Assembly (NCBI RefSeq): GCF_024362325.1 | Contig: NZ_CP101497.1 | Span: 868,001-932,000, forward strand | Reading direction: 5' to 3' | DNA length: 64,000 bases | From: Microcella humidisoli | GTDB lineage: Bacteria; Actinomycetota; Actinomycetes; Actinomycetales; Microbacteriaceae | Part shown: positions 1 through 11,912 of the stretch, piece by piece | Layout: every line of letters begins with the position of its first letter | Position numbering within the stretch: the stretch's first letter is position 1 | Notes under the pieces: model-generated | What the model saw: only the letters and a program-made list of their open reading frames with translations | Told to the model about the DNA's origin: nothing | Database searches by the model: none | Position numbers and translations under genes: made by a program

Positions 1-1220
1 TGCGGCTTATGCACCGTCACCTCGGTCTGCCACACGGCGCCGTGCCGCAGCACGACGCCCGCGACGCGCTCGGCGACCGTCTCGATGAGGTCGACAGGGT
101 CGGTCTCGACGGCGGCCACGACCTGCTCAGCGAGTTCGCCATAGTGCACGGTTGAGGCGAGCTCGTCGTAGGCGGCCGCGCCGCGCAGGTCGAGGTGCGC
201 GGTCACGTCGATCACGAACTCCTGCCCGTCGCGCCGCTCGTGGTCGAAGACGCCGTGGTGCGCGAAGGCGCGCAGGCCCGTGAGGGTGATTCGATCGGAC
301 GCCGGACGGTCGCCGCGGGTGGCCGCCTCGGCCGGGGGGCTCGCGGTGTACGAGCCGCCGAACACCGGGGTCTGCGCGGCCCCGGCGGCGATCGACTGCC
401 ACACGTCGAGAGCGCGGGCGCTCGAGCGCACGTCGTGCACGCGCAGAGCATCCACGTGCCCCGCCGCGAGGGCCGAGATCACCGCGGTCAGCAGATCGCG
501 CTCCTCGACGGCGGCATCGTCGGGCAGCAGCGCGCCGAGGAACCGCTTGCGCGAGGCGCCCAGCAGCACGCGCGCGCCGATCGAGCGCAGTGTGCCGAGC
601 TCGGCGAGCAGCTGCCAGTTGTGCTCGGCGCGCTTGGCGAAGCCGAGGCCGGGGTCGACCCAGAGCCGCTCGGGCTGCACGCCGGCCTCGAGCGCGGCGT
701 GCCAGCGGCCCAGCAGCTCGTTGGTGACGTCCTGCGGCGCCCAGGTGTAGTCGCTCACCGTGTGCCAGGTCTCGCTCGGCCCGCGCCAGTGCATGAGCAC
801 GTATGGCGTGCCGAGCTGCGCGACGGTATCGAGCATCGCGGGGTCGGCGAGCCCGCCGCTCACGTCGTTGACGATCGCGGCCCCGGCCTCGACGGCGGCC
901 GCCGCGGTGCTCGCGTTCATGGTGTCGATCGACACGCGGATGCCCTCCGCGGCGAGCGCCGCCACGACGGGCAGCACGCGCTCACGCTCGACCTCCGGCG
1001 CGACGGGTTCGGCGCCCGGCCGGGTCGACTCGCCGCCGACGTCGATGACGGACGCGCCCTCGGCGATCAGCCGCCGCCCCTGCGCGAGAGCCGCCTCGGG
1101 GTCGACGAAGCGCCCGCCGTCGCTGAACGAGTCGGGCGTGACGTTGAGGACCCCCCAGAGTTGTGGGCGCGCCGCCGCTCCTGCGGCGCGCAACTCCGGG
1201 CGCGGGTTTAACCCGGTCAC
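1..1220 (-). CDS. folP-folB: fused dihydropteroate synthase - dihydroneopterin aldolase (partial, runs off window start)
   Basis: Folate pathway. Residues 1-282 are a complete FolP: LNVTPDSFSDGG near 25-36, GGESTRPGA at 62-70, the SIDT strand at 97-100, and the GASRKRFLG signature at 221-229. The frame continues without a stop through a low-complexity Ala/Pro linker (about 283-308) into FolB, which starts at ITLTGLRAF (311-319) with AHHGVFDHER and later VHYGELA. FolB has no ATG of its own at the junction; the nearest in-frame GTG lies inside the FolP tail. FolP condenses pABA with the pterin pyrophosphate, and FolB makes the pterin precursor by retro-aldol cleavage. The GTG start overlaps the folE stop (GTGA), so the genes are translationally coupled. 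The 3' end is outside the window, so a further FolK fusion cannot be excluded. The domain calls are firm; that it is one polypeptide follows from the open frame. Confidence 0.9.
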   Translation of the reverse strand, partial: MTGLNPRPELRAAGAAARPQLWGVLNVTPDSFSDGGRFVDPEAALAQGRRLIAEGASVIDVGGESTRPGAEPVAPEVERERVLPVVAALAAEGIRVSIDTMNASTAAAAVEAGAAIVNDVSGGLADPAMLDTVAQLGTPYVLMHWRGPSETWHTVSDYTWAPQDVTNELLGRWHAALEAGVQPERLWVDPGLGFAKRAEHNWQLLAELGTLRSIGARVLLGASRKRFLGALLPDDAAVEERDLLTAVISALAAGHVDALRVHDVRSSARALDVWQSIAAGAAQTPVFGGSYTASPPAEAATRGDRPASDRITLTGLRAFAHHGVFDHERRDGQEFVIDVTAHLDLRGAAAYDELASTVHYGELAEQVVAAVETDPVDLIETVAERVAGVVLRHGAVWQTEVTVHKP

Positions 1221-1801
1221 GCGACGCCTCCGCCGATGAGCGCCATCACCTCGGCGCGGCGCACGGGGTCGGCGAGCGCCCCGCTCGCGGCGACCGTGAC
1301 GGTCGTGCTCTCGGCCTGCCGCGGGCCGCGGGCTCCGACGCAGCCGTGCCGCGCGTCGATGACGACGAGGGCGCCCAGCGGCGCGAGGGCCGCGTCGATC
1401 GCGGCGACGATGTCCTCCCCGAGGCGCTCTTGCAGCTGCGGGCGCGAGGCGAGCGTCTCAACGGTGCGGGCGATGCTCCCGAGGCCGACGAGGCGCTCGG
1501 CGGGCAGGTAGGCAACGTGCGCCACGCCCGTGAAGGGCAGCAGGTGATGCTCGCAGATCGAGCGCAGCGCGATGTCGCGCAGCAGCACGATCTCGCCGCG
1601 CTGTTCCGGCGCATCCTGCGTCGCGAGCTCATCCCGCAGCAGCGGAACGGGGTCGACGCCGACACCGGCGAAGAACTCGGCGTAGGCCTCGGCGACCCGC
1701 TGCGGGGTCGTCAGCAGGCCGGGGCGCTGCGCATCCTCACCGATGGCGGCCAGGATCTCGGCGACGGCCGCCTCGATGCGACCGGTGTCGATGGGGGGCA
1801 C
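1217..1801 (-). CDS. folE: GTP cyclohydrolase I
   Basis: First enzyme of tetrahydrofolate synthesis; it converts GTP to 7,8-dihydroneopterin triphosphate. About 194 residues, the usual size. Visible family motifs are the ICEHHLLPF zinc/active-site segment, GVAHVAYLP, the GLGSIARTVE helix, and the C-terminal VIDARHGCVGARGPRQ with the second zinc Cys and the substrate-binding His/Arg. The start is a GTG eight bases after the ftsH stop; longer in-frame versions would run inside ftsH and lack homology. The stop overlaps the folP start. The gene sits in the tilS-hpt-ftsH-folE-folP operon, the standard order in this lineage. Confidence 0.95.
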   Translation of the reverse strand: MPPIDTGRIEAAVAEILAAIGEDAQRPGLLTTPQRVAEAYAEFFAGVGVDPVPLLRDELATQDAPEQRGEIVLLRDIALRSICEHHLLPFTGVAHVAYLPAERLVGLGSIARTVETLASRPQLQERLGEDIVAAIDAALAPLGALVVIDARHGCVGARGPRQAESTTVTVAASGALADPVRRAEVMALIGGGVA

Positions 1802-1809
1802 GGTGCGGC

Positions 1810-3819
1810 TCAGTCGCGCGCGGCAGGCGGGGCGTCGGTCGTGGCGTGCGTGGCCGCACCCGGTGCCGCTGCGTCGTGCGCCGCGTTCGCGAGCGCCGCG
1901 GCCTCGACGGGCGCCTTCGTCGGCATCGGCACCGGCGGCAGGTCGGGCAACGGGCGCTTGCTGCTCGAGAGCCACTGCGGGCGCTCGGGCAGGCGCTTGA
2001 CGTCGGCGAAGATCTCGGCGAGCTGCAGGTGGTCGAGCGTCTCCTTCTCGAGCAGCTCGGTCGCCAGGCGGTCGAGGATGTCGCGGTTGTCGTTGATGAC
2101 CTGCCACGCCTCGTCGTGCGCCTGCTCGATGAGTGCGCGCACCTCGGCGTCGACGCGCTCGGCGAGCTTCTCGCTGTAGTCGCGCTGGTGGCCCATGTCG
2201 CGGCCGAGGAAGACCTCGCCGCTCGACTGCCCGAGCTTGATGGCGCCGACGTCGGTGCTCATGCCGTACTCGGTCACCATGCGGCGCGCGATGGCCGTGG
2301 CCTTCTCGATGTCGTTCGAGGCGCCGGTGGTCGGGTCGTGGAAGACGATCTCCTCCGCGACACGGCCGCCCATGGCGTAGGTGAGCTGGTCGAGCAGCTC
2401 GTTGCGCGTCACCGAGTACTTGTCGTCGATCGGCAGCACCATCGTGTAGCCGAGGGCGCGCCCGCGCGGAAGGATCGTGACCTTCGTGACCGGGTCGGTG
2501 TTGCGCATGGCGGCGGCCGCGAGGGCGTGGCCGCCCTCGTGGTAGGCGGTGATGAGCTTCTCGTGGTCGCGCATGATGCGCGTGCGGCGCTGGGGGCCGG
2601 CCATGACGCGGTCGACGGCCTCGTCGAGCGCCTGGTTCGTGATGATCTCTTCACGCGCACGGGCCGTGAGCAGCGCGGCCTCGTTGAGCACGTTGGCGAG
2701 GTCGGCGCCCGTGTAGCCCGGCGTCTTGCGCGCGAGCACCTCGAGGTCGACGTTCTCGGCCATGGGCTTGCCCTTGGCGTGCACCTGCAGAATCTTCTCG
2801 CGCCCCTTCATGTCGGGAGCATCCACCTGGATCTGGCGGTCGAAGCGTCCCGGGCGCAGCAGGGCGGGGTCGAGAATGTCGGGGCGGTTCGTCGCCGCGA
2901 TCATGATGACGTTGGTGTTGGGGTCGAAGCCGTCCATCTCGACGAGCATCTGGTTGAGCGTCTGCTCGCGCTCGTCGTGGCCGCCGCCCATGCCGGCGCC
3001 GCGGTGGCGGCCGACGGCGTCGATCTCGTCGACGAAGATGATCGCCGGCGCATTCTCTTTGGCCTGCGTGAAGAGGTCGCGCACGCGGCTCGCGCCGACA
3101 CCCACGAACATCTCGACGAAGTCGGAGCCCGAGATCGAGTAGAACGGCACGCCCGCCTCGCCCGCGACCGAGCGGGCGAGCAGGGTCTTGCCCGTGCCGG
3201 GAGGGCCGTAGAGCAGCACACCCTTGGGGATGCGCGCGCCGACCGCCTGGAACCGCGTCGGGTCTTTCAGGAAGTCCTTGATCTCTTCGAGCTCTTCGAT
3301 GGCCTCGTCAGCGCCCGCCACGTCGGCGAAGGTCACCTGCGGGGTCTCCTTGCTGACGAGCTTGGCGCGCGACTTGCCGAACTGCATGACGCGGCCGCCA
3401 CCGCCCTGGAGGCGGGTGAGCAGGAAGTAGAAGATGATGCCGATGATGAGGAACGGGATGATGAGCCCGAGCAGGCTGACGAAGAAGTTGGTCTGCGGCA
3501 CCTCGTCGGTGAACTCGTCGTCGACGTTCGCCGCGTCGACGGCCTCGACGATCGCGGCCCCGCGAGGCGCCACATAGTAGAACTGCACGTTCTGGCCGAA
3601 CTCCTCGTCGGCTTCAGCAAGCACGATGTCGACGCGCTGCTCGCCGTCGACGATCTTCACGCTCGTCAGCTGCTCCTCGGCGAGGAACTCGAGGCCCTGC
3701 TGCGTGCTGATCTGCCGGAAGCCGCCGATGCCGCCGAGCAGGGCGAAGCCGATCCAGAGCACGAGGGCGCCGGCGACGATGTAGAGGAACGGTCCTCGAA
3801 CGAGTTTCTTGAAGTTCAT
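1810..3819 (-). CDS. ftsH: ATP-dependent zinc metalloprotease FtsH
   Basis: Membrane-anchored AAA+ protease that degrades misassembled membrane proteins and short-lived cytosolic regulators. Two transmembrane helices (about 11-29 and 114-134) flank a small extracytoplasmic domain. The AAA core has Walker A GPPGTGKT at 205-212, Walker B IIFVDEID at 260-267 and the second region of homology around 315-325. The protease zinc site HEGGH is at 427-431. At 669 residues it is normal length; the C-terminus is a non-conserved Pro/Ala-rich tail. It lies 109 bp downstream of hpt and 8 bp before folE, so it is probably part of one operon. Confidence 0.97.
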   Translation of the reverse strand: MNFKKLVRGPFLYIVAGALVLWIGFALLGGIGGFRQISTQQGLEFLAEEQLTSVKIVDGEQRVDIVLAEADEEFGQNVQFYYVAPRGAAIVEAVDAANVDDEFTDEVPQTNFFVSLLGLIIPFLIIGIIFYFLLTRLQGGGGRVMQFGKSRAKLVSKETPQVTFADVAGADEAIEELEEIKDFLKDPTRFQAVGARIPKGVLLYGPPGTGKTLLARSVAGEAGVPFYSISGSDFVEMFVGVGASRVRDLFTQAKENAPAIIFVDEIDAVGRHRGAGMGGGHDEREQTLNQMLVEMDGFDPNTNVIMIAATNRPDILDPALLRPGRFDRQIQVDAPDMKGREKILQVHAKGKPMAENVDLEVLARKTPGYTGADLANVLNEAALLTARAREEIITNQALDEAVDRVMAGPQRRTRIMRDHEKLITAYHEGGHALAAAAMRNTDPVTKVTILPRGRALGYTMVLPIDDKYSVTRNELLDQLTYAMGGRVAEEIVFHDPTTGASNDIEKATAIARRMVTEYGMSTDVGAIKLGQSSGEVFLGRDMGHQRDYSEKLAERVDAEVRALIEQAHDEAWQVINDNRDILDRLATELLEKETLDHLQLAEIFADVKRLPERPQWLSSSKRPLPDLPPVPMPTKAPVEAAALANAAHDAAAPGAATHATTDAPPAARD

Positions 3820-3928
3820 GGGCTGGCGGGCTGGCGGCCCCGCACCTTTCTTCCGGTGGAACGTGCCTGTCAGGCTATCGCGCAGTCTGTTGGCAGCCGC
3901 TGGATGTTCGCGCGGAGCGGAGCGCCGC

Positions 3929-4483
3929 TCAGTCGCCGTACACGTGCGGCGCGAGCACGCCGACGGCCCGCAGGTTGCGGTACTTCTCGGCGTAGTCGAG
4001 GCCGTAGCCGACGACGAAGGCGGGCGGAATGTCGAAGCCGACGTACTCGACGTCGACCTGCACCTTGGCCGCCTCGGGCTTGCGCAGCAGGGCGAGGATC
4101 TTGACGCTCTTCGCGCCGCGCGACTCGAGGTTGGCCCGCAACCACGAGAGCGTGAGCCCCGAGTCGATGATGTCCTCCACGATGAGCACGTCGCGCCCGG
4201 CGATCTCGGTGTCGAGGTCTTTCAGAATGCGCACGACGCCGCTCGACTCGGTGCTCGCGCCGTAGCTCGAGACGGCCATCCAGTCCATCTCGACGTGCAC
4301 CGACAGTTCGCGGGCGAAGTCGGCCATGACCATGACCGCGCCCTTGAGCACGCCCACGAGCAGCGGCGGGGTGTCGCCGTAGTCGGCCTCGACCCGGCGC
4401 GCGAGCTCGGCGAGCTTCGCGTGGATCTCCTGCTCGGTGACGAGCACCTCGGTCAGGTCGGAACGGATGTCTTCGACGTCCAC
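3929..4483 (-). CDS. hpt: hypoxanthine phosphoribosyltransferase
   Basis: Purine salvage enzyme that joins hypoxanthine or guanine to PRPP. 184 residues, normal for the family. The PRPP-binding loop [13 protein letters not shown] is clear, as are the [16 protein letters not shown] segment and the C-terminal hood residues around [20 protein letters not shown]. The gene lies 10 bp after tilS. The tilS-hpt-ftsH linkage is a widely conserved bacterial gene order, which supports the assignment. Confidence 0.95.
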   Translation of the reverse strand: MDVEDIRSDLTEVLVTEQEIHAKLAELARRVEADYGDTPPLLVGVLKGAVMVMADFARELSVHVEMDWMAVSSYGASTESSGVVRILKDLDTEIAGRDVLIVEDIIDSGLTLSWLRANLESRGAKSVKILALLRKPEAAKVQVDVEYVGFDIPPAFVVGYGLDYAEKYRNLRAVGVLAPHVYGD

Positions 4484-4493
4484 GGGCTACTCC

Positions 4494-5564
4494 TCAACTT
4501 CGGTCGGGGGCGAGGGCGAACACGATCAGCCCGGCTGCGCGTTCCACCCTAATGCTGGGCAGATGCACCGGGCCCTGGCCGTGCCAGTCGGTCACGAGCC
4601 GGGCCACCTCGAGGGTCTGCACGCGGCTCAGCGCGACCCCGAACTCGGCGCGCGCGACGAGCCGGATGAGCCGGTGCCGCAGCGCGGCAGGGTTCGCGGC
4701 GAGCCACGCGACCGGCACGGCGCAGCCGCCCTCGGCGAGCTCGACGACTTCTTCCGCGATCTCGTCGACCATGTGGTCGAGCGCCTCGGCGTCCTCCCGG
4801 GCGATCGCGGCGGTGCGGGCGAGTGCCTCGACGATGCCCGCATCGAGGTCGCGTTCGAGCAGGGGCAGGATGCTGCGCCGCACCCGCACGCGCGCGAACC
4901 GCTCGTCGCTGTTGTGCGGATCGGTCCACGGCTCGAGCCCCTGATCGGCGCACGCCTGGGCAAGGACGGCTCGGCGCAGCCCGAGCAGCGGTCGGCGGTA
5001 CAGCCCCGCGACGGCGGCCATGCCCGCGATGCTGAGCGTGCCGCTGCCGCGCGCGAGCCCCAGCAGCACGGTCTCGGCCTGGTCGTCGAGCGAGTGCCCG
5101 AGCAGCACGGCCGCGGCATTGTGCTCGACGGCCGCGACCTCGAGCGCGGCGTACCGGGCCTCGCGCGCTGCGCCCTCGGGCCCGCCCGCGCCGCCGGTTG
5201 CTCTGATGTGCTCGTCACCGCCGACCGGGGTGGCGCCGCCGAACTGCTCGACGCGCACGCGCTCGACCTGAATCGGGTCGAGCCCGAGCGCCCGTGCCGA
5301 CAGCGCTGCGCGTTCGGCCACCGCGCCGGAGTCGGGCTGCAGACCGTGGTCGACGATCATCGCGCCGACGCGCAGCCCGAGCCGGGGCGCTTCGAACCCG
5401 GCGGCCGCGGCGAGCGCCAGCGAGTCGGGGCCTCCGCTGAGGGCGACGAGGGCGAGCGAGCCCGCCGGCAGGTCGCCGAGCGACTCGCGCACCGCGCGAC
5501 GCGTGTCGGCGACCGCGGGGGTGAGCCGGGGCCGTCGGGCGTCCGGATCGGGCTCGGAGGGCAT
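4494..5564 (-). CDS. tilS: tRNA(Ile)-lysidine synthase
   Basis: Modifies C34 of the CAU anticodon of tRNA-Ile2 to lysidine, which changes both aminoacylation and decoding from Met to Ile. The N-type ATP pyrophosphatase P-loop SGGPDS is at residues 43-48, and a later [17 protein letters not shown] segment is typical of the family. 356 residues. The ATG is preceded at short distance by TAACCT, which resembles a -10 element, so the transcript may be leaderless; this is an inference. It is divergent from ppa and probably the first gene of the operon running to folP-folB. Confidence 0.93.
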   Translation of the reverse strand: MPSEPDPDARRPRLTPAVADTRRAVRESLGDLPAGSLALVALSGGPDSLALAAAAGFEAPRLGLRVGAMIVDHGLQPDSGAVAERAALSARALGLDPIQVERVRVEQFGGATPVGGDEHIRATGGAGGPEGAAREARYAALEVAAVEHNAAAVLLGHSLDDQAETVLLGLARGSGTLSIAGMAAVAGLYRRPLLGLRRAVLAQACADQGLEPWTDPHNSDERFARVRVRRSILPLLERDLDAGIVEALARTAAIAREDAEALDHMVDEIAEEVVELAEGGCAVPVAWLAANPAALRHRLIRLVARAEFGVALSRVQTLEVARLVTDWHGQGPVHLPSIRVERAAGLIVFALAPDRS

Positions 5565-5633
5565 CCACTAAGGTTAGAGCCGCGTTCGCGCACCCGTCTT
5601 TCTCCGCTCTCCCCTCTTCAAAGGAGCACGCCC

Positions 5634-6125
5634 ATGGGCGCCTATCCCGTCGTCATCGAGATTCCTCGCGGCAGCCGCAACAAGTACGAGGTCGACCACG
5701 AGACGGGTCGCGTCTTTCTCGACCGCGTGCTCTTCACGCCCTTCGTGTACCCCACCGACTACGGCTTCTTCGAGAACACGCTGGGCCTCGACGGCGACCC
5801 GGTCGACGCGCTCGTGCTGCTCGAGTTCCCGCTGTTCCCGGGCGTCGGCGTGCAGGTGCGCCCGGTCGGCGTCTTCAACATGACCGACGACGGCGGCAGC
5901 GACGCCAAGGTCATCTGCGTGCCGGCGAAAGACCCGCGCTGGGCGCACATTCAGGACATCTCGGATGTTCCCGAGCAGACCCGCAAAGAGATCGAGCACT
6001 TCTTCGAGCACTACAAAGACCTCGAGCCCGGCAAGTGGGTCAAGACCGAGGGCTGGGGCGACGCCGACGAGGCCGAGGCGATCGTGCAGGCCGGCATCGC
6101 CGCCTACGTGCCCGGCGCCCACTAA
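5634..6125 (+). CDS. ppa: inorganic pyrophosphatase (soluble, family I)
   Basis: Hydrolyses pyrophosphate released by biosynthetic reactions. 163 residues. It contains the family I metal-site motif [10 protein letters not shown] and the flanking [11 protein letters not shown] and [10 protein letters not shown] segments. The ATG at 5634 follows an AAAGGAG ribosome site. It is divergent from tilS and convergent with the NlpC/P60 gene, 12 bp apart. Confidence 0.96.
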   Translation: MGAYPVVIEIPRGSRNKYEVDHETGRVFLDRVLFTPFVYPTDYGFFENTLGLDGDPVDALVLLEFPLFPGVGVQVRPVGVFNMTDDGGSDAKVICVPAKDPRWAHIQDISDVPEQTRKEIEHFFEHYKDLEPGKWVKTEGWGDADEAEAIVQAGIAAYVPGAH

Positions 6126-6137
6126 CAGCGGGCGACG

Positions 6138-7520
6138 CTAGCCGCTCGGCCGCGCGACGACCGGGATGCGGTCGTACGTGCGCACCGGCACGATGCGCAC
6201 GGGCTTGCCCGGCGACGGCGCCTCGATCATCTGCCCGTTACCGAGGTAGATGGTGACGTGATATTTCGATCCGGATGCTGAGCCGCCGTAGCTGTAAAAG
6301 ATGAGGTCGCCCGGCAGCGCCTGGCTGTACGACACGAGCAGGCCGCGAGAGGCCGCCCGGTTGTACTGCGCCGAGACGGAGTGCCCGCCGATCGCGAGCC
6401 CGCCCGCCGAGTAGGCCATCATCGTGAGTCCTGAGCAGTCCCACGAGTTCGGGCCGCTCGCCCCGTACTGGTAGGGCTCGCCGAGCTGCGCCCTCGCGAA
6501 GGCGATCGCGGCGGTGACGATGGCCGGCTTCGGGGTGGGTCCGGATGCGGCAGGCGGCGGGCTCGGCGTCGGAGCCGGGGGGCTCGGCGCGGGTGTCGGA
6601 GCCGGGCTGCTCGGCGACGGCGCCGGCGCCGGCGTGCTGGGCCGCGGGGTCGGCTGGCTCGGCGTGGGCGCGGGAGTGCTGGGGCTCGGGCCGGGAGCAG
6701 GCGCGCTCGGGCTCGGCGAGGGCTGGCTCGGCTGGCCGGGCCCGGGGTTCGACGGCGGTTCGGCATGCTCGAGCGAGTCGAGGTAGGCGCGCTCGAGGGC
6801 GGCCGAGCGGCCGGTGAGGGTGGCGAGCTTGACCGAGAGCTCGTCGAGCAGCGCGCGCTGCTGCGCGGCCTGCGCCTCGGCTTGCTGGGCGGCGTCCGCG
6901 GCGGCGGCGTAGACGGCTTCGGCTTCGGCCACCGCGTCGGCGTGGGCGTCGCGCGCGACCGCGGCCTGATCGCTGAGGGAGTCGGCGACGTTGCGGTCGC
7001 GCAGGGCCCGCGCCAGCACGGCGTCGGTGCGCGCGCTGAGGGCGCTCATGGTTCCGAGCCGGTAGAGCAGGTCATCCGCATCATCGCCGCTGACGATGAG
7101 GGCCATCGTGATGTCGCCGCTGCCCGCCCGCGCGAGCAGGGCCGCGAGCTGGGCGGCCTGCTGCCCCGAGGCGCTCGCGCGTTCGAGGGCTGCATCGCGG
7201 CGGCGGTCGGCCGACTGCATGGTGGTCTCGGCCTCGTCGAGCGCGATCGTGGCCTGCTGGTGCTCTTCACCGGCCATGAGCGCCGCCGTGCGCAGCTGCT
7301 CGAACTCGGCGTTCACCTCGGCGACGGTGTCGAGAATGCGCGCGATGGCGATCTCGGTGGCCTCGACGTCGCCCTTCGCTTCCTGCACGTCGTCCCACGA
7401 GGGGCCCGACGGTGCGGCGAGCGCGGTGGTCGGGCGCTGCAGGCCTGCGGCCCCGAGCGCGAGAACCAGAGCCGTCACGAGGGTGACGGCTCCGATCACG
7501 CGGCGCCCGGGGCGTCGCAT
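6138..7520 (-). CDS. secreted NlpC/P60 peptidoglycan endopeptidase with coiled-coil and Pro-rich linker
   Basis: Predicted cell-wall hydrolase (D,L-endopeptidase class). It has an N-terminal signal peptide (about 1-36, ending ALAAP) and an Ala/Glu-rich coiled coil over about 45-250. A Pro/Ser/Thr linker, about 75 residues of repeated APAPSPS-like sequence, follows. The C-terminal NlpC/P60 domain has the catalytic Cys in WDCSGL (Cys362) and the His in KYHVTIYLG (about 421). The architecture resembles RipA-like daughter-cell separation hydrolases, in which the coiled coil keeps the enzyme inactive; that role is inferred. The next gene upstream, M23, is 9 bp away and has the same signal-coil-catalytic plan, beginning with the same SWDDV element, so the pair may share a regulator. 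Confidence 0.9.
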   Translation of the reverse strand: MRRPGRRVIGAVTLVTALVLALGAAGLQRPTTALAAPSGPSWDDVQEAKGDVEATEIAIARILDTVAEVNAEFEQLRTAALMAGEEHQQATIALDEAETTMQSADRRRDAALERASASGQQAAQLAALLARAGSGDITMALIVSGDDADDLLYRLGTMSALSARTDAVLARALRDRNVADSLSDQAAVARDAHADAVAEAEAVYAAAADAAQQAEAQAAQQRALLDELSVKLATLTGRSAALERAYLDSLEHAEPPSNPGPGQPSQPSPSPSAPAPGPSPSTPAPTPSQPTPRPSTPAPAPSPSSPAPTPAPSPPAPTPSPPPAASGPTPKPAIVTAAIAFARAQLGEPYQYGASGPNSWDCSGLTMMAYSAGGLAIGGHSVSAQYNRAASRGLLVSYSQALPGDLIFYSYGGSASGSKYHVTIYLGNGQMIEAPSPGKPVRIVPVRTYDRIPVVARPSG

Positions 7521-7529
7521 CAGAGCCGG

Positions 7530-8786
7530 CTACCCAATCGCGAGACCTTTATTGCGCAGGTACGTCACGGGGTTGGTGGTGCCGCCGTTCTGCCGCACCT
7601 CGAAGTGCAGGTGGTTGCCCGTCGAGCTGCCGGTCGTGCCCATGCGGGCGATGTTCTGACCGACGACGATCTCTTGGCCCATCCGCACGAGAATGCCGCC
7701 GTTCTGAATGTGCCCGTACGAGGTGGTGAGGCCGTTGCCGTGGTTGATGCGGATGAAGTTGCCGTACCCACCGTTCCACCCGGCGTACTCGACGACGCCG
7801 CTCGCGGCCGCGTAGATGGGCGTGCCGGCCGCGTTCGCGATGTCGACACCGGCGTGGAACCGCACCGCACCGCTGATGGGGTGCACGCGGTAGCCGTAGC
7901 CCGAGCTGATGTAGCCGTTGGTCGGCACCGCCCAGCCGTTCTTGATCTGCCCGGCGCCGAGGCTCGAGCCCGAGCCGTACTGCGCGGCGATGCCGGCGCG
8001 GTAGTCCTTCTCGGTCGCCGCGCGGTTCTTGATGAGCACGTCGAGCTGGGCTTCGAGCCGCGCCTGGTTCTCCTGCTGCGCGATGAGGGCATTCTGCGCC
8101 GCCTCGGCCGCGACCTGCGCCGCTTCGAAGGCGGCCTGCGCCTCGAGCCGCAGCTCGTCGCGAATCTCCTTGGCGACGTTGGCCTGGTCGGTGAGCGACT
8201 GCGCCGCGTTCTGGTCTTGCAGCGCCGCGGCGTAGATGCCCTCGGCCTGCTCGGTGATCTTGCTGGCGAAGCCCAAGCGCGAGAGCAGCTCGTCGGCGTT
8301 GCCGGGGTTCGTGAAGAGCGAGGCCGAGAGGTCGCCGCCGCCCGATCGCGCGAGCTCGGCGACGAACTGGCCGGCGCGCGAGCGCGACTCGTCGGCGCGG
8401 GCCTGTGCCTCGTCGGCCTGGGCCTGCAGCTGGTCGGCCGTGAAGGCGGCCTCGTCGAAGGCGAGCTGCGCCTCGTAGTAGATGTCGCCCTTCTCCTGGG
8501 CGATGGCCTGGGTGCGCTCGACCTCGGCGGTGATGGCGGCGATGGCCGCGCGAATCTCCTTGATCTTGGCCTGCGCCCGCGCCACATCGCGGCGGGCGTC
8601 GAGCACGTCATCCCAGCTCGGGTAGTCGACGGCCGAAGCGGGATGCTCGGTGACGGCGATCGAACCGCTCACGAGCAGAGCCACGGCCGCGATTGCAGCG
8701 ATGAATGCGCTCGCGCGACGGCGCCGCGGACGGTCGGCGGCATCCCGTGCCGTCACGACCGGCGGCATGGCCGTCGTCTCCGTCAT
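7530..8786 (-). CDS. secreted M23-family peptidoglycan endopeptidase with coiled-coil
   Basis: EnvC/NlpD-like murein hydrolase. About 418 residues: a basic N-terminus and transmembrane signal segment (roughly 20-45), a long coiled coil (about 50-285), then an M23 domain. Zinc residues are seen in FHAGVDIA and HLHFEVR, with the YGNFIRINHGNG strand and TSYGH between them, so the domain looks catalytically competent. The ATG at 8786 is chosen because a GGGGGAG ribosome site precedes it; a further upstream in-frame ATG lacks one. It is cotranscribed with the NlpC/P60 gene. Confidence 0.9.
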   Translation of the reverse strand: MTETTAMPPVVTARDAADRPRRRRASAFIAAIAAVALLVSGSIAVTEHPASAVDYPSWDDVLDARRDVARAQAKIKEIRAAIAAITAEVERTQAIAQEKGDIYYEAQLAFDEAAFTADQLQAQADEAQARADESRSRAGQFVAELARSGGGDLSASLFTNPGNADELLSRLGFASKITEQAEGIYAAALQDQNAAQSLTDQANVAKEIRDELRLEAQAAFEAAQVAAEAAQNALIAQQENQARLEAQLDVLIKNRAATEKDYRAGIAAQYGSGSSLGAGQIKNGWAVPTNGYISSGYGYRVHPISGAVRFHAGVDIANAAGTPIYAAASGVVEYAGWNGGYGNFIRINHGNGLTTSYGHIQNGGILVRMGQEIVVGQNIARMGTTGSSTGNHLHFEVRQNGGTTNPVTYLRNKGLAIG

Positions 8787-9052
8787 CGTCGCGCTCCCCC
8801 AGCGTTCTGCTGACCGCATGATGTCTCCCCGAACCGGTGTTTGTGCGTTATGTCACAACTTCCACACGAGCACCATTGACCACAGTACCAACGGATGCCG
8901 CGTTCGGCCAGGCATCGCACCGCACGCGTCACAGGGCGCTCTGTCGGCAGGGCGCCCGCATCCTTGCCGCGACGCTAACCCGCACGGCCACGCCCGCCCG
9001 GGAGGCGGGTCGGATCGTCGCCGAACCCGCGCGCCCGCCGGCGGCCGCCGGT

Positions 9053-9082
9053 TTGGCATTCCCGGGGCTCGACCCGTATGCT
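9053..9082 (+). promoter_or_regulatory. candidate promoter of the tRNA cluster
   Basis: TTGGCA (9053-9058) and TATGCT (9077-9082) are separated by 18 bp and lie about 34 bp before tRNA-Glu. They are close to sigma-70-type consensus and correctly spaced for a stable-RNA promoter. The rest of 8820-9115 shows no coding signal. Confidence 0.6.
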
Positions 9083-9115
9083 TGTGCCTCGGTTGCTCTG
9101 CGGCTCGCGCCACCT

Positions 9116-9194
<79 letters not shown>

Positions 9195-9220
9195 GCAGCA
9201 CCACACAATTGAATACGTTT

Positions 9221-9297
9221 GGCCCTGTAGCGCAGTTGGTTAGCGCGCCGCCCTGTCACGGCGGAGGTCGCCGGTTCAAGTCCGGTCAGGGTCGCCA
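9221..9297 (+). tRNA. tRNA-Asp (GTC)
   Basis: 77-base cloverleaf with encoded CCA. The acceptor stem is 9221-9227 with 9287-9293, the anticodon GTC lies in the CTGTCAC loop, and the T-arm is GGTTCAAGTCC. It starts 29 bp after tRNA-Glu, so it is probably on the same transcript. Confidence 0.97.
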
Positions 9298-9306
9298 CGG
9301 CGACGG

Positions 9307-9326
9307 GCCCTCTCTTCGGAGGGGGC
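9307..9326 (+). terminator. hairpin with TTCG loop after tRNA-Asp
   Basis: Eight base pairs (9307-9314 with 9319-9326, including one G-T) close a TTCG tetraloop, followed by CTTGTTCC. Placed directly after tRNA-Asp, it is a likely terminator or processing signal. This would leave tRNA-Phe on its own promoter or on read-through. Confidence 0.55.
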
Positions 9327-9356
9327 TTGTTCCGTAGTGGGGCATCATCGCCCTGC

Positions 9357-9432
9357 GGCTCTGTAGCTCAGTTGGTAGAGCGCACGACTGAAAATCGTGA
9401 GGTCACGGGATCGACGCCCGTCGGAGCCACCA
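9357..9432 (+). tRNA. tRNA-Phe (GAA)
   Basis: 76-base cloverleaf with encoded CCA. The acceptor stem is 9357-9363 with 9422-9428, the anticodon GAA lies in the CTGAAAATC loop, and the D-arm is AGCTCAGTTGGTAGAGC. No duplicated 3' end was noticed elsewhere, so there is no sign that it served as an integration site here. Confidence 0.97.
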
Positions 9433-9505
9433 CACAACTCTCTTCTCTCATCGCCGTGCGCCCTTGTCGGCGACCTCTGCTCACGGTGCTGTCACGCCTC
9501 GCGAC

Positions 9506-11710
<2,205 letters not shown>

Positions 11711-11739
11711 CCGCTGTTTCGTCCGGCTGCAGGATGCTC

Positions 11740-11769
11740 GGGCCGGGGTCTCTTCGGAGGCCCCGGCCC
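11740..11769 (+). terminator. strong terminator of katG
   Basis: GGGCCGGGG plus TCTC (11740-11752) pairs with GAGG plus CCCCGGCCC (11757-11769) across a TTCG loop, a 13-bp stem. It lies 30 bp after the katG stop. It also marks the left border of the accessory island. Confidence 0.85.
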
Positions 11770-11842
11770 TTCCCGTCGACTGACATGTCGGAGCAGGTTG
11801 GCTGAAAACAGCTACCTTCCGCGCGAGATCACATGAATGTTT

Positions 11843-11875
11843 GGGTTGTGTGATTTCGGATAGTCCCCACAACCC
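11843..11875 (+). promoter_or_regulatory. 8-bp inverted repeat upstream of unknown gene pair
   Basis: GGGTTGTG (11843-11850) and CACAACCC (11868-11875) form a perfect 8-8 inverted repeat around a 17-bp spacer, 37 bp before the ATG at 11913. A second small hairpin, CCGAAG/CTTCGG at 11894-11908, sits right before that ATG. The first may be an operator and the second may modulate translation; both roles are inferred. Confidence 0.4.
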
Positions 11876-11912
11876 CTTGCCGACATAGAAGTGCCGAAGT
11901 ACCTTCGGGTTC

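Noticed and set aside
6545..6770. Pro/Ser-rich minisatellite
   Set aside because: It is the coding linker of the NlpC/P60 protein.
9357..9432. tRNA-Phe as integration site of the accessory island
   Set aside because: katG lies between them and no duplicated tRNA 3' end was seen near 11770 or 15010.
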